Shown here piece by piece: positions 12,283-23,685 of a stretch of DNA of 64,000 bases (position 1 is the first letter of the stretch; each line of letters begins with the position of its first letter). The DNA lies in assembly GCA_019426215.1 (NCBI GenBank), contig CM033401.1, positions 5,709,134 to 5,773,133 of the forward strand, given 5' to 3'. The position numbers and the translations under genes were made by a program. The stretch comes from Buddleja alternifolia. Its lineage: Eukaryota > Streptophyta > Magnoliopsida > Lamiales > Scrophulariaceae. The notes under the pieces are model-generated. The model worked only from the letters and a program-made list of their open reading frames with translations, did no database searches and was not told the DNA's origin.

Positions 12283-15118
12283 ATGGCCGATCCGACGGCG
12301 ATCTCCGTTGATCCGCCTCCGTTGCATCCGCCGCCGCTGTCGGAGTGCGATTCCGGCCTCCCTGTCCCGCCTCTCGACGTCGCCTTCTTCTCTCAACACA
12401 TCCCCAACAATGGCGTCGCTCCAGGCGACAACCAAAACGACGTCGTCGCGCTCGATGACCTAGATTTTGATTTCTCCTTCGACGATCTCTGCATGCCGTC
12501 CTCCGACGATCTCGACGACCTCCTCAATTCCGCCCAATTGCAACATTCCGATCGCGAAGTGACGAACCCTAATTTCGGCCAATTTGAGCAGAGTTTCGAT
12601 CAATTTCACGCCGTTTTCAAATCGACGTCCGATGAATTACGTCATCTCTCAGAAGACGGACGTTTTTCAGGTGATCAGAGCTGGGACGGTTCGGGTGTTT
12701 TGACATCGGATTCTCCGGGGATGGAGTCTAATCAGATTTCGGGCTATCTGAACGTGCCGTCTCCTGAATCGAACGGGTCGAATCGCGGTAGCACTGATAA
12801 TTGCGTTGCTGATGCGAAGGAATTGAATTGCGCTTCTCCGGAGTCTCAGGTTTCGGGGAATTGCGGGTCTAATGTGTCTGGGGACTCGAATAATTGCGCG
12901 ACCAGATCGGTAAGTTCTTCTCCGAATTCGGATAATAGTTCGATTAAAAATGGAGTTGTGGATCAGAAAGTTAAGTTAGAGGAGGCTGCTAAGAATAATG
13001 TCAATAAATCTTTGTTGAAAAGGAAAAAGGAGGGTGAAGAGTTAGTGAATAATAATGTCGAATTGAGGATTAATAAGTATAGGAAATCTGAGAGTAATGC
13101 AGAGCATAACGATAGTAGTGATAATAATGGTGGGTTGAGTGAGGAGGAAGAGAAAAGGAAGGCGAGGTTGATGAGGAACCGGGAGAGTGCCCAATTATCG
13201 AGACAGAGGAAGAAGCATTACGTGGAGGAGTTGGAGGATAAAGTGAGGAATATGCATTCAACGATTCAAGACTTGAATTCAAAGATTTCATACTTTATGG
13301 CTGAAAACGCCACTCTCCGGCAACAAATGGGTGGTGCTGGTGGCGGTGGTGCTGCTGCAGTCCCGCCTCCTGCCATGGCACCGCCACCTCCTGGGATGTA
13401 CCCACATCCAGCCATGATGTATCCATGGATGCCATGCCCGCCTCCCTATATGATGAAGCCACAAGGGTCTCAAGTGCCTTTGGTGCCGATTCCAAGGTTG
13501 AAACCGCAGCAGCCAGCACAGGCACCAAAACCGAACAAGAAGGGGGAAAGTAAGAAAAACGAGGGGCCAAAGACCAAGAAGGTTGCGGGCGTTAGTTTTC
13601 TTGGTTTGCTGCTTTTCTTTTTGTTTTTTGGAGGCTTGGTTCCAATGGTTAATGTAAAATATGGAGGAATTAGGGAAACATTTACGGGTGAAGAGAATTA
13701 TACTGGAGCTGGGTTTTACGAAAAACATCGTGGTAGAGTGTTGATGGTTAATGGGACTGAATATGGTGAAAACTATGGAGGTAGAAGAGATTTTAGTGGT
13801 AATAGTAGTGTACATGGTAGTGAAGGGGAGCCTAGTGCTGACGAATTTGTTCGATCAGGCAACGGGAGTGAACCTCTTGCTGCATCTTTATATGTACCTA
13901 GGAATGATAAGCTTGTTAAGATAGATGGAAATTTGATTATACATTCGGTATTGGCAAGTGAGAAAGCCATGGCATCTCACGGGAAAGGAGTTGGTGAGAC
14001 TGGTTTGGCAGTCCCTGGTGATCTAGCTCCTGTAATTCCTGTTCCAGGTGCGGGAAGAAATGGTGCTAGGCACCCGCACCTAATGGCTCTTGGTTCCAGT
14101 TCAGCAAACAAGGATAATATGAAGTCAACAGCAACTGATGGCAAGCTTCAGCAGTGGTTCCGTGAAGGCCTTGCTGGTAATCACAGTTGTTTATTGCATG
14201 TCATTTCTTTGTTTTGTATCAGTAGTTTAATAAATGTCTTTGTTTGTTAAATTTGGTCAAAATAAAAGCATGTTTAAATTATATGAGCACCCCCGCATTA
14301 GATACTAATTATGAAAAACATCCCGATGTTTAAGAAATTACCATAACCTCCTCCTCTGTCAGTGAAATTGTAATACAATTTCACGCCCTTTCAGTAAAAA
14401 AATAAAACAGATTACGACCCCTGCTTTTCAAGAAACTTCAGTGGCCCGTGCTAATTACTTAATAAGTGAGGGTCTGTCTATGTAATTATCCCTAAGAACA
14501 TTTTACTATTGATATGTTTACTTAAATCATGATAGTCACGCAAGAGCAAAATGATGGTAGATTTCTGGGAAGCACGCCTATAGTTTATTCTGCAAAATAT
14601 TTGCAAATTGTTGTTCATTGTGAAGGCTTGTGTTTGTATATTACAATCGTTCTTAACTGTGTTCAGGTCCTATGTTGAGCGCTGGCATGTGTACAGAAGT
14701 GTTCCAATTCGACGTCTCAGCAGCTCCTGCCATTGTTCCAGCTACTACTACTACTACAAGAAACATATCTGAAGACAAGAATCAGACTTCTATGCATCAT
14801 CCAAGCAAGGGAAGAAACCGAAGGATCCTCCATGGTCTTCCTATTCCACTTCCCGAATCCTCTCACAACATTTCTAAAGAACATTCCGGAAGAAGCTCAC
14901 AGCAAGAGGACTTGATCGGAAATAAAAACGCCTCATCGATGGTGGTTTCCGTGCTCTTTGATCCTAGAGAGGCTGGCGATGCTGATGTGGATGGCGTGAT
15001 GGGAACTAAGTCCATCACACGGATTTTTGTGGTTGTACTGATTGACAGTGTCAAGTATGTTACATACTCGTGCATGCTACCGTTTAAGGGATCTGCTACT
15101 CATCTAGTGACTACTTGA
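12283..15118 (+). CDS. bZIP17: Membrane-tethered bZIP transcription factor, bZIP17/28 type
   Basis: Exon 1 (12283-14176) and exon 2 (14667-15118) join in phase across a GT-AG intron and give about 781 residues. The order is: an acidic N-terminal activation region (about 50-85); a basic region and leucine zipper (about 291-345, with N299 and R307 of the N-x7-R signature); a Pro-rich linker; a hydrophobic membrane segment at about 436-458 ending in GGLVP; and a lumenal domain with RRIL at residues 683-686. In Arabidopsis bZIP17/28, site-1 protease cuts the lumenal RRxL motif and site-2 protease cuts the membrane segment, releasing the factor to the nucleus in ER or salt stress. The length is slightly above Arabidopsis bZIP17. 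Reading through the intron instead of splicing would add a short tail and lose the RRIL region. The bZIP17 rather than bZIP28/49 assignment is tentative. Confidence 0.95.
14280..14505. mobile_element. MITE remnant inside the bZIP intron
   Basis: This stretch is related along most of its length to the intact MITE at 23380-23635. Shared blocks include AATTACCATAACCTCCT, ACAATTTCAC, ACAGATT and TTTTCAAG, in the same order. Its right end (GTAATTATCCCT) matches that family's terminus. The left end has decayed and no target duplication is visible. It occupies nearly half of the 490-bp intron and does not touch the splice sites. Confidence 0.55.
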
Positions 15119-16940
15119 TGGGATTGGAGGTGAGGGCTAGAAAGTGTCTGCTGAATCAGTTTTGTAGATAGCCAAAGCCTAACTGTGTTTAGAGCTTATG
15201 ATATAACTTATATACCCCTGTGTAACTGGAACTTATGCTTAATGATGCTGAGTTTTAGATGTAGACTGATGTTTTATCGTATACATGCAGACTGCAGCAA
15301 TAAACTCTTAGTTACTTTTACTTAATTGTGAAGTTTACCTTTTTGATCATAGTTTATGTTTTTTGGCTGTGTGTTTCAATCTTCTTTGGGCATGATATAC
15401 GAGAAGCCATGCCTTTATCTGGCCTCCCAATCTAAAACTCAGGGGTATAACAGCAATAACTCGAAACTCAACAGGCTTGTCATTGGGTGGGTATTATCCC
15501 GTCCAGTCCAATAAATATTGCTCCAGATCCAGATCCAGGCCCAGACCCAATTATTGGTTATAGACCTGGACCCGGACTGACTCTGACTGATGACATTTAC
15601 ATGATATGGGAGAAGCCAAGCCTTTATGGCTTTATCTCGGCTCCCAGAAAAAATTTATACTAGACCGAGTCCAATAATTCTAGTGTCTATATTTTTCACA
15701 CAACAAGTTGTATTGTTTGTGGTTCTCATAACACTTGTGTGAGAGAGATAGACATAGAATTTATACTCGGATTATTAAACTTGGTTTGACATAGAATTAC
15801 TGGGCTCCCATTAGGTTTGTTATTGGGTGGGTAGTACCCAGTCCAAGCACAATAAATTCCCTCTAGGTCCAGGCCCAATTACTGGGTTTAAGACCCGGAC
15901 TAGGATTGACTCGGACTGATGACATTTACAAGGAGACTTTAAACCCATGAGAAGATATCTCTCATTTATATCAAGATGAAACTATAATGTGTATAGTGTA
16001 TACATCATAGTTATAAAGTTCAATAAAAAAAAGGAAAACATATTTATAAAGATCTTTTTGGATGACTGAGAGGCGGTTTTTCGAATTTTGGATCAGGTCA
16101 TATAACAATTGTATTGCATCAGTATAGTTCATGTGAATTTAATACCTACATATTTATGATTATTTAGGAACTCGAAGTCTTCATATTTGTATCGATGCCC
16201 ATCTTTACCCATTAAAGCTCAAAAAATTAACAAGTCTTCGACAAAAAAATACATGTACAAAGGAACTTTGTATATTATGAGAGTAGAGTCAATAAGTACT
16301 AAAAATACACATGCTTGAAGAATGAATTTAAAGTTGAGAAACAATTAGAATTATGCTTAAAATTTACATTTTTTTTTCTTTTCACAACACAAATTTACAT
16401 AATGTATACATACATCGTGAAACTGCAAATCCGTAACATGATTGATTTCTTTCTCAAAATTGTAGATCAATTCATTTAACATGTGATTGATGGTCAAACA
16501 CCATCATTGATTTAGAATTTTGGCCGGGCTAAATCATCCATGACCAAGTAAAATTTTCAATTCCCCCAAATACGTATCCCTATAATTGCAAATAAATAGC
16601 TAGATATTTCATCAGGTGTGTCATGACTCATGAACAAATTAATACCAAGAATGTCGGGACAGCCTTAAAACAACAAAGGGGTAAAAGCAAATTTAAAATA
16701 TGCCTGCACTGCAGCCTGCCTATGTTGCTTTATTTGGACACTTTTAAGAATGTCTCTGTTATTTCCCTAATTTAATACTCATTAATTATGCTATAAATAT
16801 AATAATATAATACTACCACCAATGATGAACCCATCGAAACAAAACAACATCAATAATTCCAGGTTTGCAGCTATAGTAATAATACCAATCATCAATCATT
16901 AAAAACATCGAAAAGAATTTGAAAAATAATTCTCTGGCAA
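15119..16940. other. Intergenic region between bZIP and SEC15A
   Basis: The first 180 bases are the likely bZIP 3' UTR. Two direct copies of a GC-richer segment containing ATTGGGTGGGTA, ATAAAT and CCAGGCCCA lie at about 15473-15640 and 15813-15945. They are probably remnants of one repeat family. From 16000 the DNA is plain AT-rich sequence up to the SEC15A leader. Confidence 0.4.
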
Positions 16941-17073
16941 AAAAAAAAAAAAAACTAAAAACCAAAAGCAACAAAGTGAATAAAACCCCAAAGTTAAAGG
17001 GTTTCTTCTGGAGCAGAATTCTGGGACTTGTTTTCTTGATTTTGGGTTTCAGAATTAAGGGTTTTTCTTTCAG

Positions 17074-17919
17074 GTAATTGAGTAATTTTTAATTTTTATT
17101 TTTTCTCTCTTTTATTTTTAGTGTAAGTTAATTTACTTTCTTTTTGGTGATGTATGAAACCCAATTGTTCTTTCTTATGTTTCTGTGTTTTGTCTTAGTT
17201 TGAAAACAAAATGGATCTCAAAATGGAAACTGCAATTTTTTTGGTCAAAAATGGTAGTTTATGTACCTGGTTAATAGTGAAATTCTCTCCCATTTGCCGT
17301 ACGACTACCCTGGACGTAGGCAATTTGTAGCTCGTAAATTCTTGTGTTGTTTAATTATTTTATGCTATTATATTTGTGTTTGTTCCAACAAACTAGTATC
17401 TAGAGCCTGATTAATAATCATTATTCCGCAATTTTGATTATTTCGTGGGATGGCTTTAGTAAAACACGAAATTGAGAAGCTTGATCGCAAAACCCGTTTT
17501 TTGTTATGGAAGCCGAGGATGATGGCGATTCTGACATAAATGGATTAATAGGATGCTCCATAGGGAAAAGATAAGATGTCTGCCGATCTGAAAGATGAAC
17601 AGAAAATAGTGTTTGTTCCAACAAGTTTAATAGTGTTTCTGTAATGGGTTATGGTTATTGAGTTTTCTTTTTGTTCTACTTATGCTGTTACTAGTTGAAG
17701 AAATGGAATTTTGATTCATACCCTTAAAATTCTGTTTCTAATACATGTGAAAACAATTATGGTTAAGTATCCAAGTTCTTTTTCCCTCCTTGGGTATACT
17801 TCTGGATTGTTTGTTTCAAGAATTTAAGTCTGACCACATATCGAAAAATAGAAAACCACTTGAAATGTGAATAGTTGGAGTGCTAATATGGTAGAGTATC
17901 TTGTTTTCGACTTTTACAG
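17074..17919 (+). other. Leader (5' UTR) intron of the SEC15A-like gene
   Basis: A good donor (CAG followed by GTAATTG at 17071-17080) and an acceptor after a pyrimidine tract (TTTTACAG ending at 17919) bracket 846 bases that lack any long plus-strand frame. Exon 2 then gives only 24 bases before the ATG at 17944. The intron contains a Copia relic at 17282-17600. The exon 1 start is not resolved. Confidence 0.55.
17282..17600 (+). mobile_element. Ty1-Copia relic: LTR end, primer-binding site and gag start
   Basis: The order matches the 5' end of a Copia element. First comes an LTR-tail-like stretch (GGACGTAGGCAATTTG, then TAAATTCTTGTGTTG). Next is a decayed primer-binding site, AGTATCTAGAGCCTGA, close to the TGGTATCAGAGC that pairs with initiator Met-tRNA. 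A gag-like reading frame then starts MALVKHEIEKLDRKTRF and soon stops. A further gag fragment (KMSADLKDEQK) follows in another frame. The rest of the element is missing. It sits in sense orientation in the SEC15A leader intron. Confidence 0.6.
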
Positions 17920-17943
17920 GATATTTGTTTAAAATTATCAAGT

Positions 17944-20313
17944 ATGAATGCGAAAAGCAATAGGCGAACTGTGATCGAGTATGGCGACAGCGGTGAGGAC
18001 TCTGTTCTCGCCACCATGATCAACAATGGGGAGGATTTAGGGCCAATGGTTAGGCTTTCTTTCGAGACAGGCAAACCCGAAGCCCTCTCGGAGCAGCTTA
18101 AGATTGTTGTAAGAAAGAAAGAAGTTGAAATTGAGGAGCTTTGCAAGCTTCACTATGAGGAATTCATTTGTGCGGTTGATGAGCTTCGTGGCGTATTGGT
18201 TGATGCAGAAGAGCTGAAAGTCGAGTTGTCAAGTGATAACAATAGGTTACAATCTGTCGGTAGTGCCCTCCTTACGAGACTTGAAGAGCTTCTAGAATTT
18301 TATTCGGTTAAGAAAAATGTCACCGAAGCGATTAAAATGTCGAAGAATTGTGTTCAAGTGTTGGAACTTTGTGTGAAGTGTAATAATCATATTTCTGAGG
18401 GTTGGTTTTATCCGGCGTTAAAAGGCGTTGATTTGATTGAGAAGCATTATTTGAAGAATATTCCCGTTGGGGCGTTAAAGGTGATGATTGAGAAAAGAAT
18501 ACCTTTGTTGAAATCCCATATTGAGAAAAGGGTTTGTAGTGAAGTTAATGAATGGTTAGTTCAGATAAGGACTTCTGCTAAGGATATTGGCCAAATTGCT
18601 ATTGGATACACTGCATCAGCTCGTCAGAGGGACGAGGCCATGCTGGCACGTCAAAGGAAAGCCGAGGAACAAAGTTGCTTAGGTTTAGAAGATTTCACGT
18701 ATACATTAGATGTTGAAGAAATTGATGCAAATGCTGTCGTGAAATTTGACCTCACGCCCCTTTACCGAGCGTATCATATTCATGATTGTTTAGGGATACA
18801 AGGGCAGTTTCGTAAATATTACTACAAAACCCGGCTTTTGCAACTGCATTCGGACTTGCAGATATCGTCAACTCAACCCTTTCTTGAATCCCATCGGTCC
18901 TTTTTGGCTCAGATCGCGGGTTATTTCATTATTGAGGATCGGATCTTAAGGACAGCTGGCGGGCTGCTATCACCCGATGAGCTCGAGATAATGTGGGAGA
19001 CAGCTGTCGGGAAAGTAACTAAAATCTTGGAGGAACAATTCTCGCGAATGGACACAGCGAGCGATCTCCTCTTCGTGAAGGATTATGTGACTCTTTTTGG
19101 GGCAACACTAAGACAATATGGTTACGAAGTGTGCCCCATCCTCGAGACTTTGAACAGTAGTCGTGATAACTATCACGAGCTTCTTTTAACGGAGTGTAAG
19201 AAATTAATAACCGATGTTCTTGCAAACGACACATATGAGCAGATGATGATGAAAAAGGAGTCGGATTACCAAGCAAATGTACTATTATTTCATCTTCAAA
19301 CCTCGGATATAATGCCGGCTTTTCCCTATATTGCCCCTTTCTCATCAATGGTACCTGAATGCTGTCGTATTGTTCGTACATTTATTAAGGACTCGGTTAA
19401 TTACTTGTCTTACGGGGCGCAAATGAATTATTTTGATTTCGTTCATAAATACCTCGACAAGCTCTTGGTTGATGTCTTAAACGAAGTTGTACGTAACGCT
19501 ATCCACAGTGGTACCACCGGTGTGTCTCAAGCAATGCAAATTGCTGCTAATATAGCTGTTTTGGAAAGGGCTTGTGATTATTTTCTCGAGCATGCCGCTC
19601 AACAATGTGGGATTCCATTGAGATTGATCGAAAGGCCTCAAGGTGGATTAACAGCCAAGATCGTTCTGAAAACCTCGAGGGACGAGGCTTATGTTGCTTT
19701 GCTGAGTTTAGTGAACTCCAAGTTAGATGAATTTATGTCGCTATCCAAAAACGTGAATTGGACTTCTGATGATGAGTCCAACCACGCAAACGACTACATG
19801 AATGATGTTGTTATATATCTTGACACCGTTATGTCCACAGCCCAACAAATTTTGCCTTTGGACGCATTGTATAAAGTCGGCAGTGGGACTTTAGAGCATA
19901 TATCTAACTCTATAGTGGGAGCTTTTCTCAGTGATAGTGTGAAGAGGTTTAGTGTTAATGCAGTCACGACCATCAACAATGATTTGAAGGCATTGGAGTC
20001 ATTTGCAGACGAAAGGTTCCGTTCTATTGGATTAAACGAGATATACAAGGATGGAAGCTTCCGGAGTTTTTTGATCGAAGCCCGACAGTTGATAAACCTT
20101 CTCATGAGTAGTCAGCCTGAAAACTTTATGAATCCCGAGATATGGCAGAAGAACTATAACACTTTGGACTATAAAAAGGTGGCTATGATTTGTGAGAAGT
20201 ATAAGGATTCGTCTGATGGAATTTTTGGTAGCCTTTCAAATAGAGCCTCGAAGCAAAGTGCTAAAAAGAAGTCTATGGACATGCTAAAAAAGCGATTAAG
20301 GGAGTTCAACTGA
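17944..20313 (+). CDS. SEC15A: Exocyst complex subunit SEC15A-like
   Basis: One uninterrupted frame of 789 residues, the usual length for plant SEC15 proteins, runs from [10 protein letters not shown] to [11 protein letters not shown]15 is a subunit of the octameric exocyst, which tethers secretory vesicles to the plasma membrane and in other eukaryotes links to Rab GTPases. The N-terminal part (about 60-130) is helical and coiled-coil-like, with the conserved [16 protein letters not shown] block. The C-terminal Sec15 domain covers roughly 460-770 and contains [19 protein letters not shown]. The sequence resembles the SEC15A branch more than SEC15B, which has a longer, Gly/Ser-rich insert. 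Absence of coding introns is normal for this gene. The ATG follows a leader intron closely, and no upstream in-frame ATG is present after the acceptor. Confidence 0.97.
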   Translation: MNAKSNRRTVIEYGDSGEDSVLATMINNGEDLGPMVRLSFETGKPEALSEQLKIVVRKKEVEIEELCKLHYEEFICAVDELRGVLVDAEELKVELSSDNNRLQSVGSALLTRLEELLEFYSVKKNVTEAIKMSKNCVQVLELCVKCNNHISEGWFYPALKGVDLIEKHYLKNIPVGALKVMIEKRIPLLKSHIEKRVCSEVNEWLVQIRTSAKDIGQIAIGYTASARQRDEAMLARQRKAEEQSCLGLEDFTYTLDVEEIDANAVVKFDLTPLYRAYHIHDCLGIQGQFRKYYYKTRLLQLHSDLQISSTQPFLESHRSFLAQIAGYFIIEDRILRTAGGLLSPDELEIMWETAVGKVTKILEEQFSRMDTASDLLFVKDYVTLFGATLRQYGYEVCPILETLNSSRDNYHELLLTECKKLITDVLANDTYEQMMMKKESDYQANVLLFHLQTSDIMPAFPYIAPFSSMVPECCRIVRTFIKDSVNYLSYGAQMNYFDFVHKYLDKLLVDVLNEVVRNAIHSGTTGVSQAMQIAANIAVLERACDYFLEHAAQQCGIPLRLIERPQGGLTAKIVLKTSRDEAYVALLSLVNSKLDEFMSLSKNVNWTSDDESNHANDYMNDVVIYLDTVMSTAQQILPLDALYKVGSGTLEHISNSIVGAFLSDSVKRFSVNAVTTINNDLKALESFADERFRSIGLNEIYKDGSFRSFLIEARQLINLLMSSQPENFMNPEIWQKNYNTLDYKKVAMICEKYKDSSDGIFGSLSNRASKQSAKKKSMDMLKKRLREFN

Positions 20314-23300
20314 GAGAGCTCGAAAACCTTTAACAATGTTAGTTGAAGTTTTAACATTGTGTGGATACTTTCTGTTTCATGCTAACATATTACTTATCAG
20401 TTATCACCATATAGGTTGAAAAGGATATTTTTCATTAATATCGAATATGTCTTTTCTGCTGTGTGTAGTGAACAGTTTGTGTTATCATTAAACTTATAAT
20501 GATGGTTGGTCTATTTTCTTGGATTGCTATGTATAGTTCATTTATTTTTGTGGTTTTAGTACTTTACACTTATTCTACTGTTCGTTATACTAAGTTTTGA
20601 TATTGTATATTATTTTCACTTTATTACTGTGTTATTTAATTTACATGACTACGGTTTTTGGTTATTTTGGTTAATTTTGAAATGATGGATATCACTCACA
20701 TAAGTCCAGGTCATGGTGGTGAATGAAATCTTCGTGTTTCTTGAATGAAAGGATGATAGTTTAATCACCGGATAAGTTTTCTATTGATGATTATTTTGAA
20801 TGATGATGGAAATGGAGTATTACTCGTTTTCTTTCTGTTTATCTGTTAAAGTATCGAGCTTGACATTGTAGCGTTTTATATATCTGCAGAAAGGAGAGTT
20901 TCCTCATGCCTTGGCCACCCTCTCTACTTGAAGATTTTGAGTGCGTTCTTAGCCAGTTCCAGACATCTTGTCCACTGATGTGTGGTCTACACATAATTAA
21001 TGGACAAAATTTCCTGGACCGCCTGGTCGCTGGACTCACTAAGCACAACCCGTGATTTTGACAGCAATTGGAAGGACGCTTTCATGTTCCCTTCAAAATT
21101 TCCCGTGAGTTCTCTCTCGAACCCTAAATCTTAAAGCTCTTGTTTATGCATTAAGTTTATAATCTCAGCAAACTTTTGATGCATTTTTATCGTGATTTTC
21201 TTGATGTCTCTGTTATTGGTTCATTTTTAGATGGTATATGGAGATCCATTAGCGCGACTCCCTAAATTATAGCCTCGGTATAATTCACAATCATGGTCAA
21301 GCCTTATTGAGTCGATGTGCTCATGCGATTATTTATTTCTGAACTTTTTAGTAGCTGAAAATTATGCAGTTATCAGAAAGGATTTTAAACCCAAAATTTA
21401 TTAGCCTTTTACAAATTTCATTCGTAAAATGGTCTTCTTATGGCAAATATTCTATATGAGCTAACCATAAACGATGGATGCCAAGCAATGTGCGTATCAA
21501 CCCGTGCTGTGCTAGCTAACGCGTTAAGTATCCCGCCTGGGGAGTACATTCACTGGGAACTTAAAAAGGACCCACATAAGCAGTGGAGCATGTGGGTTAA
21601 ATCGCTGCAGAGCGAAAAATCTAATCAGGACATGCTGCAAATCCCCGTGAAAGTTCAACGTTCTTTGTAAGTGATGAAAGTCATTATGAAGAGCCTACCT
21701 ATACTTTCAAAAGATGTTGGATATGGAATTCAACCAACGACTAGTCTACGATATAATAATCAAGGTTGTCGTTGAAGGTGATGCATAAAGTAGCGTTTCG
21801 TATGCGTACAAGTAATGTTTGGGGGTGCGCTTGGCGCATCTATTTTTAGGTCACCTTAATAAACACTACTTGAATTGAACTAAATAATTATAATAACCCT
21901 TTTTATATACTCAATTAATCTATCGCTTCTGAGTCTCATTAATCGAAGCAAATGAGGTCGATCGATTGGATTTTCATTATGCAATCAGTAATCCTCCATG
22001 TAAAGTGGGTGGTGAGGAGGGTAATCTATGCTAGGCGAAATTTAATGGCCCGAGTATGTATTTTGTGTCTATTTTTCTCATACAAGTGTGTGTGGAGATT
22101 AGGCTAGCATAGATTTTTTCGTGGTGAGAATGAGAAAATTCTTATATGTATCATATTTGTGCAACATATGATATTATATATGTCGTGACATCATAACATT
22201 GAATTAAAGCCTTATTTCAGACATGCCATGTAACTAAAGCCTTATTTTGCCTTTGTTGTCTTCTGAAAGTGAAAAACTCTCTCCATCAATAATATATATG
22301 GCCAAGCATTGCATATGTTAAATATTGCTATTTAGTGTTTTGTTTGAAAAACTACTTTCAGCGAAGGACATCTACTACAATAACAACCACTTGCCTATTA
22401 TCATGATCTAATAAAAAACTAAAGCTTTGGAAATACATAAATGAAACAAATACATTATGAAGTGTCTAATAAAATAAAAAATCAATAAAATTATATAAAA
22501 GTACAAAAAAACACAGATTGGTTTTGTTGCGTCAAATATTAATAAATTAATATATAATTTATTTTCAAGATTAAATTTGCAGTTAAAAAATACTTCACCA
22601 TCAATCACAATTCACACCACATTAATTACGTATATACAAAATAATATGTCCTCTAAATTATATTGTAATACAATGTTTTTTTCATTCAAGAGGAAAGAGA
22701 TATTCTTCATATCTAACTCGACAAATCTAAGTTGATAGTAATATAATTCTACTATGTAACGGCGCGCACATACATCATTTCATCTATATATATCTTACTT
22801 TTAGCAATCCATACAAGCCCACATGGTCTTGATCACTAAAAAAATTATTAGTACAAAGACAAAAGGCCAATCATCAAACACACAAAGGGTAGAAAATAAA
22901 GCTCTAAAAGACAAAGATTCATCAACAAACCCTGTCATATCACGAGAAGCTATAATAGTACGACAAAAACTTGGATGAACTATAATCACACAAAATGACT
23001 CTTATTAGCTCACGGGACTCGACAAATGAGATTTTATATTGCCAATTCTATTGCATTTTTAAGGAAAAATTTATACTAAATCAAGTTCAATGGTTGACTA
23101 GAATCTGTCTCTCTGACATAATAAGTTCTATTGTATGTGATTTTCACGCAAATTTGTATGAAAGAGATAAATACAGAATATATGTACACTCAAATCATTG
23201 AATTCGTTATGATATAAAATTACCCCAATTTCAATTGCAAAAGTTAGGCGAATGACACGTGTAATATTAAATTTTTATTGAACATATGTCCCATTCACTC

Positions 23301-23371
23301 GAGACCTTGCAATATGATACGTAATAGGATTTGCAATAGAAGATCCTATTCGAGAACACCATCTAGATATA
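20314..23371. other. Intergenic region between SEC15A and the P450, no confident gene
   Basis: The first few hundred bases are the likely SEC15A 3' UTR. A short GC-richer block at 20885-21055 could be a decayed exon but has no recognisable product. From 21700 to 23370 the sequence is AT-rich with no supported feature. Confidence 0.35.
21440..21670 (+). other. Small open frame, unrecognised, possibly an exon
   Basis: A 76-codon frame (contains PPGEYIHWELKKDPHKQW) ends just where a donor-like GTAAGTG occurs. A second frame continues after it for about 25 codons (contains EEPTYTFKRCW). The amino-acid composition looks protein-like, but I recognise no domain, and no start or partner exon is evident. 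It could be a decayed exon or chance. Confidence 0.2.
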
Positions 23372-23379
23372 TACAAATA

Positions 23380-23635
23380 AGGGTAAATTACATTAAAAAT
23401 CAAGCATAAGATCCTAATTACCAACGCATCAATGTTTGAAAATTACCATAACCTCCTATGTCTATTCAAATATATTACAATTTCACCCACTGCCGACAAA
23501 AAACAGATTGCAATGTCCCCCTATATTTTTCAAGTTGTCGGGATATAACAGATAATATCTTTATAATTTATAAAACCTCACGGATTTACGAGAATTCCCA
23601 ATAAATAAGAAGGCATATATGTATATAATTACCCT
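23380..23635. mobile_element. 256-bp MITE with 8-bp target duplication
   Basis: The perfect direct repeat TACAAATA flanks it at 23372-23379 and 23636-23643. The ends are inverted (AGGGTAAATTA and TATAATTACCCT). An 8-bp duplication suggests hAT mobilisation; a 9-bp Mutator-type duplication with one mismatch cannot be excluded. It is non-coding. It ends 50 bp beyond the P450 stop codon, so it may supply part of that gene's 3' UTR. A relative lies in the bZIP intron at 14280-14505. Confidence 0.75.
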
Positions 23636-23685
23636 TACAAATACTTACGACTATACATAAATATACCTTACAATCCCGAAACTCC

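Noticed and set aside
13070..13970. Minus-strand open frames of up to 175 codons across the bZIP gene
   Set aside because: They are antisense shadows of the well-supported plus-strand bZIP frame, with Trp/Arg/His-rich composition typical of shadows.
19019..20357. Minus-strand open frames over SEC15A
   Set aside because: They are antisense to a conserved full-length SEC15 frame.
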